NCBI GenBank assembly: GCA_032158295.1
Contig: CM063250.1
Location: 503,501 to 567,500 of the forward strand
Direction of reading: 5' to 3'
Source: Pycnopodia helianthoides
Taxonomy: Eukaryota; Echinodermata; Asteroidea; Forcipulatida; Asteriidae
Length of the DNA stretch: 64,000 nucleotides
Below are positions 12,600 through 23,922 of the stretch, piece after piece. Made by a program: the position numbers and the translations under genes. Position 1 is the first letter of the stretch, and the number at the start of each line of letters is the position of its first letter. The notes under the pieces were generated by a model. It saw only the letters and a program-made list of their open reading frames with translations. It was not told the DNA's origin and ran no database searches.

Positions 12600-15130
12600 T
12601 GTGTTCAACCAATCAAAAGGCAAGGATCTATATTTGAGGTATATAAATTTTCATTCAATATAATACAATAAATAGTTGTGACCATTTTCAAAGATTATAT
12701 CTTGACATTTTTTTTAATTAGCATAAACCTACACTGCACTACAGAGGGGTTACTCTCTGCTAGGTTAAACAAGATGGGATATTTAGGCATATACGACAAG
12801 TTCCGCCGTCGTCCAAACTATCCTCTCATGTGGGCTTTACTAAATCCACTTTCAGTCAACCAACCACAACAACCCGTATTGACGTGAAGCGTCATTTTCT
12901 AAGTACGCCGCGGACATTTTGCTGATCGTTGAAGCAGAATGTATCAAGGTGTATTTTTTTCTGGAACAGATAACATCCTGCTGCGGATAAGACCACCAAA
13001 ATGTCTTCATTTCAATCCCCCGAGGTTACCGATTTCTAGGCCATCATGTCTCGAGAAAAAACAAAAATGTAGAAGTGATGTTGTCCGCAAGAGAGAGTTG
13101 CGTACTTGCGGGTTTTGTGGTTTTTCTTACACACGAATCATTTCAGCTACAGTGCATACTTAAAAGCATCTGAAAACGTTCTCGTCAGCAACGTTTTATA
13201 ATTTGAAGATTTCATTTTAATCAAAGACACTAGTCCCCAGACAATTATTTCATTATTTTGGTATTGTGCTGACATCAGATGCCTTACAATTGCACACATC
13301 TGTGTTTGGAAGGGTACTTCTATGATAACGGAAAAGTACGTCCTTTTTTCTTAAGTGATGGGTGGATTATTCTCATGTTTTCAAAAACTTATTCCTTCGT
13401 TCTTATATAATTATCTATTAATTCATATTTTATTTACATATTATCATATAAATATATATATATATCTTTTTCGCATTTTCTTCTCATTTCTATTGGGCAT
13501 ATCTTATTTTATAGATTTGCGTGTTTTATTCGAACTTATTTGTATTGTCATTGTTTGATATTTTATTACGTAAGTTATTTTACTATAATTTTACAGTTAA
13601 TATAATAAAATTAATTTGTTCATTTTTGGTATTTTATTTCTTTTATTATTATTTTTATTTTTAATTAAGAGTTTGTTTTCTTCAGAGCCTTCGATAAATA
13701 TTTAGCTTCTAGCCACGGGGAACCAACTGTGCGCTGACATTTTGTTTTATTTATGGGGAAAATCAACAAAAAACCGCCAGTTTCCCTTGTGGTTCGTTAC
13801 TCGTTATTTGAAGAAGAAGAAAAAATCAAGTTAAACCCAGCCAAAATGTCATTATGATTCACTGTCAATAATGTGGGTGAATAATTTATCTGATGCAAGG
13901 TGTTCTGCTTTAGCGGTTCTAGCAATAAATTATTAATTTTCCAGTAACATTTGACGCCTGATAGTTGATCTATGAGCGGTTCAAGGTCTGCTTGTTGATC
14001 TCTCCATAGTGTACATGTACAAGATCTGGGTACTTAGGTATTCCTCAAACATTATTTTCAATCAAACGTCTATACTATAAAGTCAAAATGCAAATCAGTT
14101 CATGCATTATTCATAAAGGTTCAACCTCGAAATGATCGAATCTCTTATTCATCACTGCACGGCATCTGTCCTCACGAGATGGATCAACCCAGAAGCGTCA
14201 CAAACGCGTTTTGTTTAGTTCTCGCAAGGCAAGAGACAGGTGTGAAGGATGTGTACGTGACGACATGACCCCCCCCCCCCACACCTCCTCACTAAATAAG
14301 AAACCCGAAAACAAAACAGCACCTATCCCACACATCTTCATGTAGCTTGAGATTTACTCTAGGTGCTAGCGGCTTGCTGCAGGCGATAACCATGACAATA
14401 ACTACATGTTGTATTCTTTCTGATAGACTGGGCTCTATACGTGTCCATGCAAACAAACTCCAAAGCTCTTCTTAAAACGGAGTGGTTGGTCAGCCGAATC
14501 ATTTCATTTGATCTTCTGGATGAAATTGTTTAGATTAGACACACACGAGTGACCAGAGGGTCAGTTTACACCTTTAGTTTCATTATAATCCGATTCTCAT
14601 GAATACAGATTGGAAATTGTTTCTAGCCATGATAATAACACAATATCAATAAGCATAACTCTGATGTACAAACCGAATGCATGAACATCTTTTCGACTGG
14701 ATAGTAAATTATATTGTAATCATTTATGTATGAGGTAAAAATGTATTTTTTACACATCAGAGAAACCCTTTTTTCTCTAATATCGGTAAAATATTGCTTT
14801 ACAAATTGATTTGCTATCAAGCTAAAAATAGCAGGGTACCAGTTACGAGCAGTGCATATACATGGTATTTTAAGTGGTAACACTTCTGCTCAGAAAGACT
14901 TTTCCGTGCTTAACACATTTCTGTCTTTAAATTGTACCCAGCCCATAGAAAGAGGCCGAATGAGCCATTTTACTACTTCTAAATAAAAGTGACATGAAAC
15001 ACAAAACGGAACACCAAAGGAGCAATCCAAAAGCAACAAGAATATACATCAACAAACCCGAGTAATAATTTAATGGCTGTGGATTTGGGGTTTTCCATTG
15101 GAATGCACTGTGTATTGTTTAATATCATTC
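12600..15130. other. AT-rich non-coding stretch
   Basis: No gene is recognised. From about 13360 to 13680 the sequence is almost entirely A and T with an ATATAT tract (13449-13466). A C12 run lies at 14269-14280. Confidence 0.6.
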
Positions 15131-15168
15131 ATTTCTGGTCATGAAACCAAGGATGCCTCATAAGTTAG
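15131..15168. repeat. Dispersed 38-bp repeat, copy 1
   Basis: This 38-bp stretch containing GAAACCAAGGATGCCTCATA recurs in the same orientation at 33730-33767 with about three mismatches. It abuts the tail side of the SINE at 15.2-15.5 kb, so it may be part of that element family. Confidence 0.8.
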
Positions 15169-15184
15169 TGAACTTAATCACTGT

Positions 15185-15475
15185 AGCTCACAAGCCTGAG
15201 GAAACCTGTTAACAAGGATGCTTGCTATGTGAACCAGAAACACAGGGGTTAACCCCCACTCGTCCATGATAAGTGTTCTGGGTTCTTTTACGTGCACTAC
15301 CATTCCTAGTACATGGGACCTTCGGCTTAACGTCCCATCCAAAAGACAAATATATTATGGTAAAGTATCTTGCTCAAGGACACAAGTGCCACGGCCGGGA
15401 CCCGAACCCACACTCAGCTGATCAGAAACACCAGAGCTTGAATCTGGTGCTCTTAACCACTCAGCCACGACAATG
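15185..15475 (-). mobile_element. tRNA-Leu-derived SINE
   Basis: Read on the minus strand, the 5' head (about 15471 to 15391) folds like a tRNA-Leu. It has GGCTGAGTGGTTAAG as D arm and A box, anticodon stem CCAGA/TCTGG around TTCAAGC (anticodon CAA), a long variable arm, and B box GGTTCGGGTCC at 15398-15408. The unrelated body follows with CTTGAGCAAGATACTTTACC and the strings TGGGACGTTAAGCCGAAGG and AAAAGAACCCAGAACAC. A tRNA head fused to an unrelated body is the hallmark of a SINE. Its extent at the 3' end is approximate. The plus-strand ORF over it (15273-15593) is spurious. Confidence 0.75.
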
Positions 15476-15930
15476 CCTAACACACATCAGTGTCATTCAT
15501 AAGAATATGTGTAGTTTACAATGGACAGAGCCGTTTGCTCTGTCAGCGTTTCAACATTTACTTCATGTCTACTTGAGGAGCAATAAGAAATAGGCATTAA
15601 GTGGCCAGTCAGCATCTTAGAAATCGTCCACATTGGACTACTGTAACCTGAACCATTATTTGTATTTAGCGTGGAGAATACAGCGCCACCAGGAGTATCA
15701 GTTAAACTACCGTCCCGTTTAACCTTTAGCAGTTCATTATGGGCGATTGAGTTTTAACTAAATTTAAATAATTAATTTCCCTCCAATAAAAATTATAATT
15801 TATTGTTTAAGTGACGAAATACTGAAAGTATCTCAAACAAATTGTACCGGTAGTTGAAACTGCAATTGAGGACCCTCCAAACATAACGAGGGATAGAGAC
15901 TGTGCGTTGTGAATGTGAGCTCGACCGCTA

Positions 15931-15952
15931 GATGATGATGATGATGATGATG
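15931..15952. repeat. (GAT)n microsatellite
   Basis: Seven GAT triplets. It gives runs of Ser or Ile in minus-strand translations. Confidence 0.9.
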
Positions 15953-17660
15953 GAATATAGTTCGCAATTATGATCGAGAGTTTCGCAACCAACAAAATGG
16001 CAGTCGATAGGTTTATAAGATGTTTTTTGATTGCTGTAATGACCGTGTCTGACCATATCCCGACTACTGATGCCCCAGATTGGAATCTTTATCTCCAAGT
16101 AAGGATGTATCATCAGTTCCCAATCGGGCAACCTTGGGCGATATCTATACATTATAAAATACCACTAGTTGTTTTGGGATACCAAATATTATACGCATAC
16201 CCCTGATTCAAAGGAAATATCTATGGTTCTCATTATTGGCAAACCTTAGAGTATAATACATGAAAACTTTTTGCCCCGTGACCCTCACAACGGCATGGCT
16301 GAAAACACCCCAAATATTTAAAGTGCGATAATCACTTACGCCAATTGGATCCCTGTTTTCAAATGAAGATATGGCCGTATCCGACCTGGCAGGTGCGGCT
16401 TTACGACTACGACTGATGTTGAGGAATCCATACTTCAACGCACGATCATGCAGCTATACCCAGCCATAGCCGTAGCCGTAGCAGCCAGTTCGGACACTGC
16501 CCATTACTCATTCCCATTCGGGAATCCCTTAGTCATAAATCTCTTGAGTGACATCGACACTTTATTAATAAGGCACACAGAAGCAAGATCGACAACATCT
16601 CAACGTGGTGGGATGATACACGCCCACCCTTCTCTTCTCCACAAGAATACATACTGGTTCCAAAGCAGTAAACCTTGGGTTACAAAATGACACTATATTC
16701 CGCAGAGTAATGACTCCAAAGGTTGGGTTGTTAGTCATTGTAGTTCGATTGTAACCCTCTTGTCTCAATAATTACGATATCAATGGCTAGAGACAACGAC
16801 TGCCATCAAATTAGTATCCATTGAAATTATAATTGGCAATACAACTTCCAAAACAGCGATTATTACATCAACTACGTGTTCATTGTTCCTGCATAATCAA
16901 CAATGGATTTAGTAATAAAAACAATATACATATACATGCGCTAACAACAATCCCTGGTGCTACATAGTAGGATGAGAAAGCAATAAACTATTAATGTTAA
17001 TCAAACCGTTTCATAAGCAGAATTTTATTCGTCCCTTTCTGCACGGGATGCATTCGGATATTTTCTGGACATTTATACATGATTGTTTTTGGTACAACCA
17101 CAAAAAGATGTTACAATCGCACTGTAAACGATAGTGAAAAAGGGAACGGAATCTCCTACCCATACGGAAATGTAATCCATCCTGTCCAATGCCACGGGGA
17201 CCAAGGTATAGAAGTAAGCAATCCCCTCAAGGTAGAAGTAAGCAATCCCCCGCTGCATGAGTGCGCGTGAAAATCGATAAAACATTCACCCAAAATGAGA
17301 TACCGGGGCATCCCATCCTCACGGTCGCGGACTTCAGACGGGGGGTAAGATGGTTTGACCCCCGGAAGATTTCCCGATGGACCGATGCAAATGTGTCATT
17401 CTTGGGGGCAATCAAAATAAAAGTAAAACTCGGACTGTGTGTATTTTGTTGTGTGTGGTTATTGGGCATGAATAATCCAATCAGGATATTCTATAAACGT
17501 CATTGCAATCAATGTGGATAAGAAACAATCATATTACTGTTAGTAGCAGATGGATCCACACGCGTCTTACTGATTGCAAATTAAGGCTGGTTTTTTTTTA
17601 AAAGGGAAGAAGGGACGAGCAGATACAAGTACGCTTATCCCATACAGTAGACCTTTGCCT
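15953..17660. other. Unrecognised, moderately GC sequence
   Basis: Overlapping short open frames lie on both strands (60-86 codons). The plus frame near 17262-17400 (GHPILTVADFRRGVRWFDPR) looks protein-like, but it has no clear splice sites and an opposing frame is equally open. A 26-bp duplication with GAAGTAAGCAATCCCC lies at 17204-17250. No gene is called. Confidence 0.4.
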
Positions 17661-18031
17661 AAGTTCATAAAGCTTTGAAGCAGAAAAAGCGAACTTATCT
17701 GCTGAGCAGAAAATTAGCGTGGTATCAGTCACAAGCAATGTCAAGTCAATGTGCATTCGGCTGGTGACCTATTCGCCCTTTGCACGGTCAGACATTCACG
17801 TGTAGAGCCTCGAATTGGGTATGGCAGTGACCCATTATATAACTCTGTATTTTCACGGTTATGTGATGACACTTTCATCCAAACAGATACATAAATACAA
17901 TACAAATAAAGCATGAAGTCAAGGCTCTACATGCACAAGGCGGATCCGTGCAAGTAGCGAAAAACCAGCTTAGCAAGATTTATTCTGAGCTTAACAGATT
18001 TACATGCTAAATAGCTTGATGAAATTGAGCA
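17661..18031. mobile_element. Fold-back element split by a second insertion
   Basis: The left half (17661-17781) carries the family motifs TTCATAAAGCT, GCAGAAAA, ATTAGCGTGG and GGCTGGTGACC. The right half (17964-18031) carries AGCTTAGCAAGA, CTGAGCTTAACAG and AGCTTGATGAAATTG. The halves resemble the two arms of the 42.2-kb copy. The intervening 17782-17951 has its own inverted ends, suggesting a nested insertion. Confidence 0.55.
17782..17951. mobile_element. Nested inverted-repeat insertion, 170 bp
   Basis: The left end reads GCACGG then GTGTAGAGCCTCGA. The right end, in reverse complement, reads GCACGG then ATGTAGAGCCTTGA. Termini and an internal 14-bp stretch therefore match in inverted orientation with a few mismatches, as in a small non-autonomous DNA element. 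It has no coding capacity. Confidence 0.5.
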
Positions 18032-18640
18032 GTAATCGCTTGGAGGTCATTCAGAAGGGGAACATAGGTTACCGTGCGTCTCCAGAAAACATGGGACTTT
18101 TTAAATTTGAAAATTGTTAACATCCACTACTATATAGTCTCTCTACCTAACAATACATTAGGTTCCTCAGATACAGTCTAAAGTCTTGTGACAGGATTAT
18201 TATGGCTTATTGCTGGCTGAAGTGGTTTGTAAGGCAGAGTTAATGATTGATTGTTTCTCGGTATCAAAACGAAATCAAACAATTTGGTCATAACGAAATA
18301 ACATGTTGATCAAGTTAACCACCACGTGGCTGAATGACTGAATGTGAACTATGGGTGGCTTAAGTTTAATCTCTTCTAGAGACGATCAGTCTGCAGTAAT
18401 TAAGAGCAGGCAGGTCATCATCTTCTTGTCGATACGCCTTCATGCTTAGATTTAATCACGGCTCCTTAGAAGGGCAAGACGAAGAAAAGGTTAGTTGGAA
18501 CGCCAGCTGTGTGCCGGTGATTGCCGGTGATTACCAGTTATTAGTGGGATCGGGTAACAGACATGCATCCCTAGTCAGTTGCCACTGACTGGGCACAACA
18601 TCATCTTTAAAGGGATATTGACCCTAAAACTGACCCAAAT

Positions 18641-19060
18641 TGAGTCAATCTGATCCACGTACTGGTGTGTTACCAGAATTTTGTCAGACTCTATATTGCC
18701 CAATGGAGACAATTGAGTCAATTAACTTAGACGAATTCCCCAGCATGATCCAATTTGAGTCACAGTAAAGCATAGCTCAAAGAATGTGCCTCAATAGGAT
18801 TATGTTTGAGTCACTCTTACACACTATACCTATAGTAGAATTAATCTAAACCGTTGCCTAGAATGATCCCAAATTGAGTCAGCCTGAACTATTGCCTGGT
18901 TACAAATTGACTCAGTGCTGAGAATAACGCAATAAAAAATAATCATATCCAGTGACATGGAGTCCAAATAGATTAAATCTTGACTCCAACCATAACAGCC
19001 AGCATGAACCCCATTTTGAGTCAATCTATCTTTCTATAAAGCCTTGCTTCGAATGAGTCA
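18641..19060. promoter_or_regulatory. Cluster of eight AP-1-type TGASTCA sites
   Basis: TGAGTCA occurs at 18641, 18714, 18756, 18807, 18875, 19017 and 19054, and TGACTCA at 18908. Chance would give far fewer than one in 420 bp. Several sites lie in a larger degenerate unit (GATCC, A/T-rich, TTGAGTCA), so the cluster could be a decayed tandem repeat. TGA(G/C)TCA is the established core for bZIP factors of the Jun/Fos class. Whether this is a working enhancer cannot be told from sequence. Confidence 0.5.
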
Positions 19061-20184
19061 GTTAGGACGCAGTGTGCCATTGTTTATACCCAAACTGTGT
19101 CAATTGAACCCATGCCGAAAAAAGGTCATTTGTTGCAATCAAATGATTCAAAATTGTTTTTACTCTTGACATTTATTTGAAATGGTGCGCATGCGTGCGA
19201 AATATTCCCTACTTAGAATATTCAACAATTTTCCCTTCGTCAGTTTAACCTTTTAGGGGTCAGGACGAACACGCGATGTCTACCCCGTGTCAATGCTTGA
19301 CCGATTGAACCATCTCGGTTTGAATTGTGTCTCAATATTCAGAAGCACTTTACAAGCCTGTATCACGTACGCCTTTTATAACAGGTGAACATGTCAAATG
19401 GTTGTCCTGCATACGGACTTGATTAAAATATGTTATCATTTTATGGGCTGTCAGAGTTCATCAAAGATTCATTCTTCAACGGCGGTCAATTACTAATAAA
19501 AACAGGGATAAGTTTGTTCAGTCTACACGATGAAAGTACCTGCTCATTATTATGTCCACTGACGTTGTCTTTGAGAGGAAGAGTTAACTTGCTTTTCTTT
19601 CAAGGTGTAAATTGTCTATAAAGAGCTTGGTTGCATCACAACATCATACCCACTGCTTAGTAGTTTGTTATGATACGAGTATAAGTGCATAAAAGGTGCT
19701 TTTTCAGTGAGTAGGTCGAGGCATACGAATGTGAATTACGAGTAGAATTCAGGAACAAATGGAAAGAACGAGAGGAGTGTGTTCGAACCTTTTACCTTCC
19801 TTACAGTGTTTAAAAATAACACATGCATATACCGTAAGACGTATTGCCTTCAGCCATGAAAATTTTGCATCAAATTGGGTTAAATCTTGTTTACACAAAA
19901 ACAAGCAGACAAAATAAACGAACCAGTGTTATCTGCCAAAGAATTAAAAAAATTAAACTAAATACAAAAGTTCACATCAAGTTACGGTTTTTAAGGTATG
20001 TTTCTTCAATTCAACCAATACAGGCCTATTGGACATATTTAAGTGGACAGAAACTAGTCTATTTTAGTAAACCTCATTATGGCCTCTCGTACTTCAGTTT
20101 ATTTTCCCTTCACATTATTCTACCAATGTCCTTTAATGTGTCAAATGTAATTACAAAACGCACAAAATGCTTAAGGTAAAAGCG

Positions 20185-20548
20185 TACCATTATTAAGGTA
20201 GTGTAAACTATCAATGCCATATAATATGTCATTGATAATAATTATGACCTATACATTACTATCCAAAAATACTAATACCATTATTAGGGTAGGGTATACT
20301 ATCGATGACAAAAAATATGAACTACATTACAATCCACTAAATTACTAATACCATTATAATATCAGGGTAGGGTATACTTTCAATGACAAATATATGAACT
20401 ACATTACAATCCAAAATTACTAAAACCATTATTAGGGTAGGGTATACTACCAATGACATTATGTATGAACTACATTACAATCCACTAAATTACTAATAGT
20501 AGGGTAGGGTATACTACCAATGACATATACATGAATTACATTTCAATA
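20185..20548. repeat. Degenerate ~72-88 bp tandem array, 5 copies
   Basis: Five successive copies share TACCATTATTAGGGTAGGG, TATACTA.CAATGACA and TGAACTACATTACAATCCA. Copy lengths vary through small indels, and the first copy is the most diverged. Confidence 0.9.
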
Positions 20549-20689
20549 CAGATGGAGCTAAAATTGGCCCTTAATTCGTTGGACCAACTTACAAATGTAA
20601 TTCATAACACAGAGTGGATGCAAAACATGACAAACGGTTAACTGAACTCGAGCTCTTATGGTCTATGGAGATTCAGTTCAAAGTGAAAC

Positions 20690-20839
20690 TGACGTAATCA
20701 TGACGTCCCTTTTCGAAAAATCAATCCCTCATATCACCTGAAGTGACCATTTCTTCATTCTCTGACTGCCAAGTTATTGACCCAAAAGAACAACATTTTT
20801 TACCCTTCTGCAGATCTCCTCTGACAATAGATGACGTCA
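20690..20839. promoter_or_regulatory. CRE-like site group
   Basis: TGACGTAA at 20690, TGACGTCC at 20701 and the perfect palindromic CRE TGACGTCA at 20832 lie within 150 bp. TGACGTCA is the known CREB/ATF site. Isolated perfect copies also occur at 9145, 25156 and 27313. The minus-strand frame over it (20721-20924) is not recognisable as a protein. Confidence 0.3.
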
Positions 20840-20999
20840 TTCGCTCAGCCAAGTAAAAGTTGCCGCCCGACGGAAAATAATGGACACACAATGAGAAAGC
20901 ACTGCAAGAACTGACGGAGCACAATAACTGTATTGAGCTTGTAGTTCAAAGGGATATTAAATTGATGGGTTTTGTAATGAATGGAAAACCACGCTGGCA

Positions 21000-23100
21000 A
21001 AAAGTACGATAGGAATTAACAGAAATTCAACGGTTCGAAATTACATTGAGTTGAATAGATGCAGTGTGTGGGTGAACAGCAAAACACATACCATTATCTC
21101 AGTAATATTATTCTTTTTCATGGAAAATCATTTATGTTAGTTTGTTAATACATTCTTTGCGAATTTTGTTTTTATCATCGATGAAATTGTACAAAAGACA
21201 AACATATTGTGCACTTGTATATTTTACTTAAAAAAATGTTTTTTAAATACGACATGACATGTCACATATTTTGGTAACGCCACTATTACATAAAGTTATC
21301 ACTGGCAATGAAACAAACATGTTAAAACAGAAATAAGATACAACAGTAAACAAAAACAAAAAACTGTAAGATATTTGTTTTAACTCTACCTCGTCTTCGT
21401 GACATCTTTAGCTTCTAACTTCTTCGTTGACAGATGAGTATCTGTTCTCAGGGGAACAACATATTAAGAAGACGGGGTTAAAGATGTGCAGTTGCCATGG
21501 AAATAATAGATGCGTGTAAACGAGGGAATTTAAAACCGCACGGGGTAAGACTAAGACAGTGTGTTACTCAGAGGAAGCATTGAGTCTCGTCCTTCGGTCG
21601 GTAAGCTGGACGGATTATAATGAAAAGGGTCGATGAGCTGAAAAGATTAAAATACAAAAATCTGATAATTCCTTTAATGCGATTTATCAAAAAAAGAAGA
21701 TGTAGGGAAAAACAAAGACAAAGAGTTACTGTCCTCTGGTGGACAGAAAACTATCAGCCAAGTATAGCACAGATTCGTTGTGGCTGTCAAATTGAGTGGC
21801 TGCCAAATCCGTTGTGGCTGTCGATTTTTTTTGTGGCTTTATCCGTTCTACCTCTGACAAAAAATAGATGGAGCTTGTAGAAATGAACCACTGAGTTAGT
21901 TTATATCTCGAACTAGAATTCATTCGGTTGAAAGACTGTTTATTAGAAAGAATGGGTCAATATTGACTGTGGGTGACACTTGTCAATTTTAGTTCGGTCG
22001 TCTAGTTTCCACAAATATTATCACATAACTCACTGAGGAACATAATCGATACAATACTCAGGGTTCGGGTGCGGGTAGGCAGCGTATGTGTTTATTTTGT
22101 TAAACTACCACATTATGAAGCATGTCAGTAGCGTTGCAAGAGGTGAATGCACTCTCTCGTGGGTCAATGGGCCCTCTAGAGGCACGTTAAATCCATGTTC
22201 AGATCGAAGTGAGAATAAGTTTGATCCGGGTATGGGTCAATATTGACCCATTATCCAGGTCATGCTGACTCGGATATGGTTCTAGAAATCCGGCCCAGCT
22301 CTTCCTCGGCCGTACCCCTTTAAGGTTGAAAAATGATACACAGAATGGTAATTAAAACTGTCTCCAAAATTCATTAACTCGCTCTCGCCCCATCCACGCT
22401 ATAGACGTCATGTCTCGTTGCACTGTTAAAGTTCATGTGATCCTGTGTAGTCTTGGTGCAAGACGTAAATATGGGGGCTCCTACCCCGTTTGTCTTAGCA
22501 CACACACATAAAATCGAATCACAGTGGTCGTTCGTGGAAACAATATCACGAGCAACGTCTCGCACAGAGACTATGGCGTTCCTGCATCCTAGTACGTTAA
22601 GAACGGTAAAGGTAGTTTGGGTCCGCACAGCAGCAGCCGTCAGTTAACATCCGGTCTCAGTCATATCTGTACATGACTGTGACATTACGCGGACACAGAC
22701 AGTTGGTCTAAGATGGCAAGAAGTTGGAATTGTTGAAGGAGAAAAGCTTACACCGAGGCATATATATTTTTATATAAAATCACATGCTCTCGCTACGGTG
22801 CTAGTATTGCCTTTGATTTACTTTTGACTGATCTACACAAAGACGTATGACTCATCCAATGGAGGGTTAAAGAGGGAATGGAATGTTTACCATAGGAAGC
22901 ATTTAAAAGCATTGAAGGGGGGTTGCAAAAATTGCTAAATATTATTTCAGACCCCTCCCCTCTGCATCATAAAAAGGCAAATTTCCTTTCTCGGAACTTG
23001 CGGTTACAATCAGAGTCACCACTAATTTATCTACTGTCAGATGAGCTATATAGCATTGCTTGATAACAAAACATAATTATTATATTTATACGTATTTTTC
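21000..23100. other. Non-coding, no gene supported
   Basis: Contains a local duplication of GTTGTGGCTGTC (21778 and 21813) and the perfect 18-bp palindrome TGGGTCAATATTGACCCA at 22233-22250, with a near copy at 21953. The 22380-22650 segment is less AT-rich and open on both strands, but no domain was recognised. Confidence 0.45.
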
Positions 23101-23126
23101 TGCACCTTTATGTCTTACATTGACCG

Positions 23127-23217
23127 TTATGTCCGACGAAATTGTTGGACCATTATGTCATACACATTGTGTTTGACAAACCATTATGTCTGACTAAATT
23201 AATTCGTCGGACATAAC
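23127..23217. repeat. Inverted repeat, 16-bp arms
   Basis: TTATGTCCGACGAAATT near 23127 is matched by AATTCGTCGGACATAA at 23202-23217 in reverse complement, with one extra base. Between the arms lie two diverged direct copies of CCATTATGTC. This is probably a small fold-back remnant. Confidence 0.75.
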
Positions 23218-23565
23218 ATGGTGTGTAACATACGTATAATCAATTTGTGGGTTTTTGTGTGGTTTTTAATATTCAGTTTGCGGTATAATGAGATGATTCA
23301 AAGTTGTAATTGCCCTGCAAGTCTTCAAGTTGTGTTCAGAGAGGCGAGAGATTATGGAAGAGGTCAGCTTGAACTGAGAGATATTTTCATAAATCACAGC
23401 TCTTACAATACGGCATCGTATTCATTTATGAGTGCTGTATAGAATGATCGATCACATATATAACAAGTAATCTCTACACGACACACAGAAACTGTCACTC
23501 ATGTAACACTTGAAATTACGCTAATAAAGTACCATGAGGCAGATTCCTCAATAGAACAATTTAAC

Positions 23566-23658
23566 CAGCAGCAGCAAGAGCAGCAGCAGCAGCAACAACA
23601 ACATCAACAACAACGACAATAACGACAACAACATCATCATAAACAAACAACAACAACA

Positions 23659-23728
<70 letters not shown>

Positions 23729-23782
23729 TCACAACAACACAACCAATCAAACAACAAACATCAACAACAACACATCCCAAAA

Positions 23783-23866
<84 letters not shown>

Positions 23867-23875
23867 CAACAAACA

Positions 23876-23920
<45 letters not shown>

Positions 23921-23922
23921 TA
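23566..23922. repeat. CAG/CAA then 12-bp (AACAACAACATC)n array
   Basis: Starts as CAG/CAA triplets (23566-23600), then from about 23661 becomes a regular 12-bp repeat of AACAACAACATC interrupted by ACAACACAACCAATC-type breaks. Minus-strand frames give poly-Leu/Met/Val and are not genes. Confidence 0.95.

Noticed and set aside
12202..12623. ORFs with LRLGLRLR and CGSGLG repeats
   Set aside because: They are translations of the 18-bp VNTR; both overlapping frames are equally open.
17261..17521. Coding exon with GHPILTVADFRRG
   Set aside because: No clear acceptor or donor frames it, and the opposing strand is also open; left as undetermined.
23548..23921. Poly-Leu/Met/Val ORFs that could suggest a membrane protein
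   Set aside because: They derive from the CAA/CAT microsatellite on the opposite strand.
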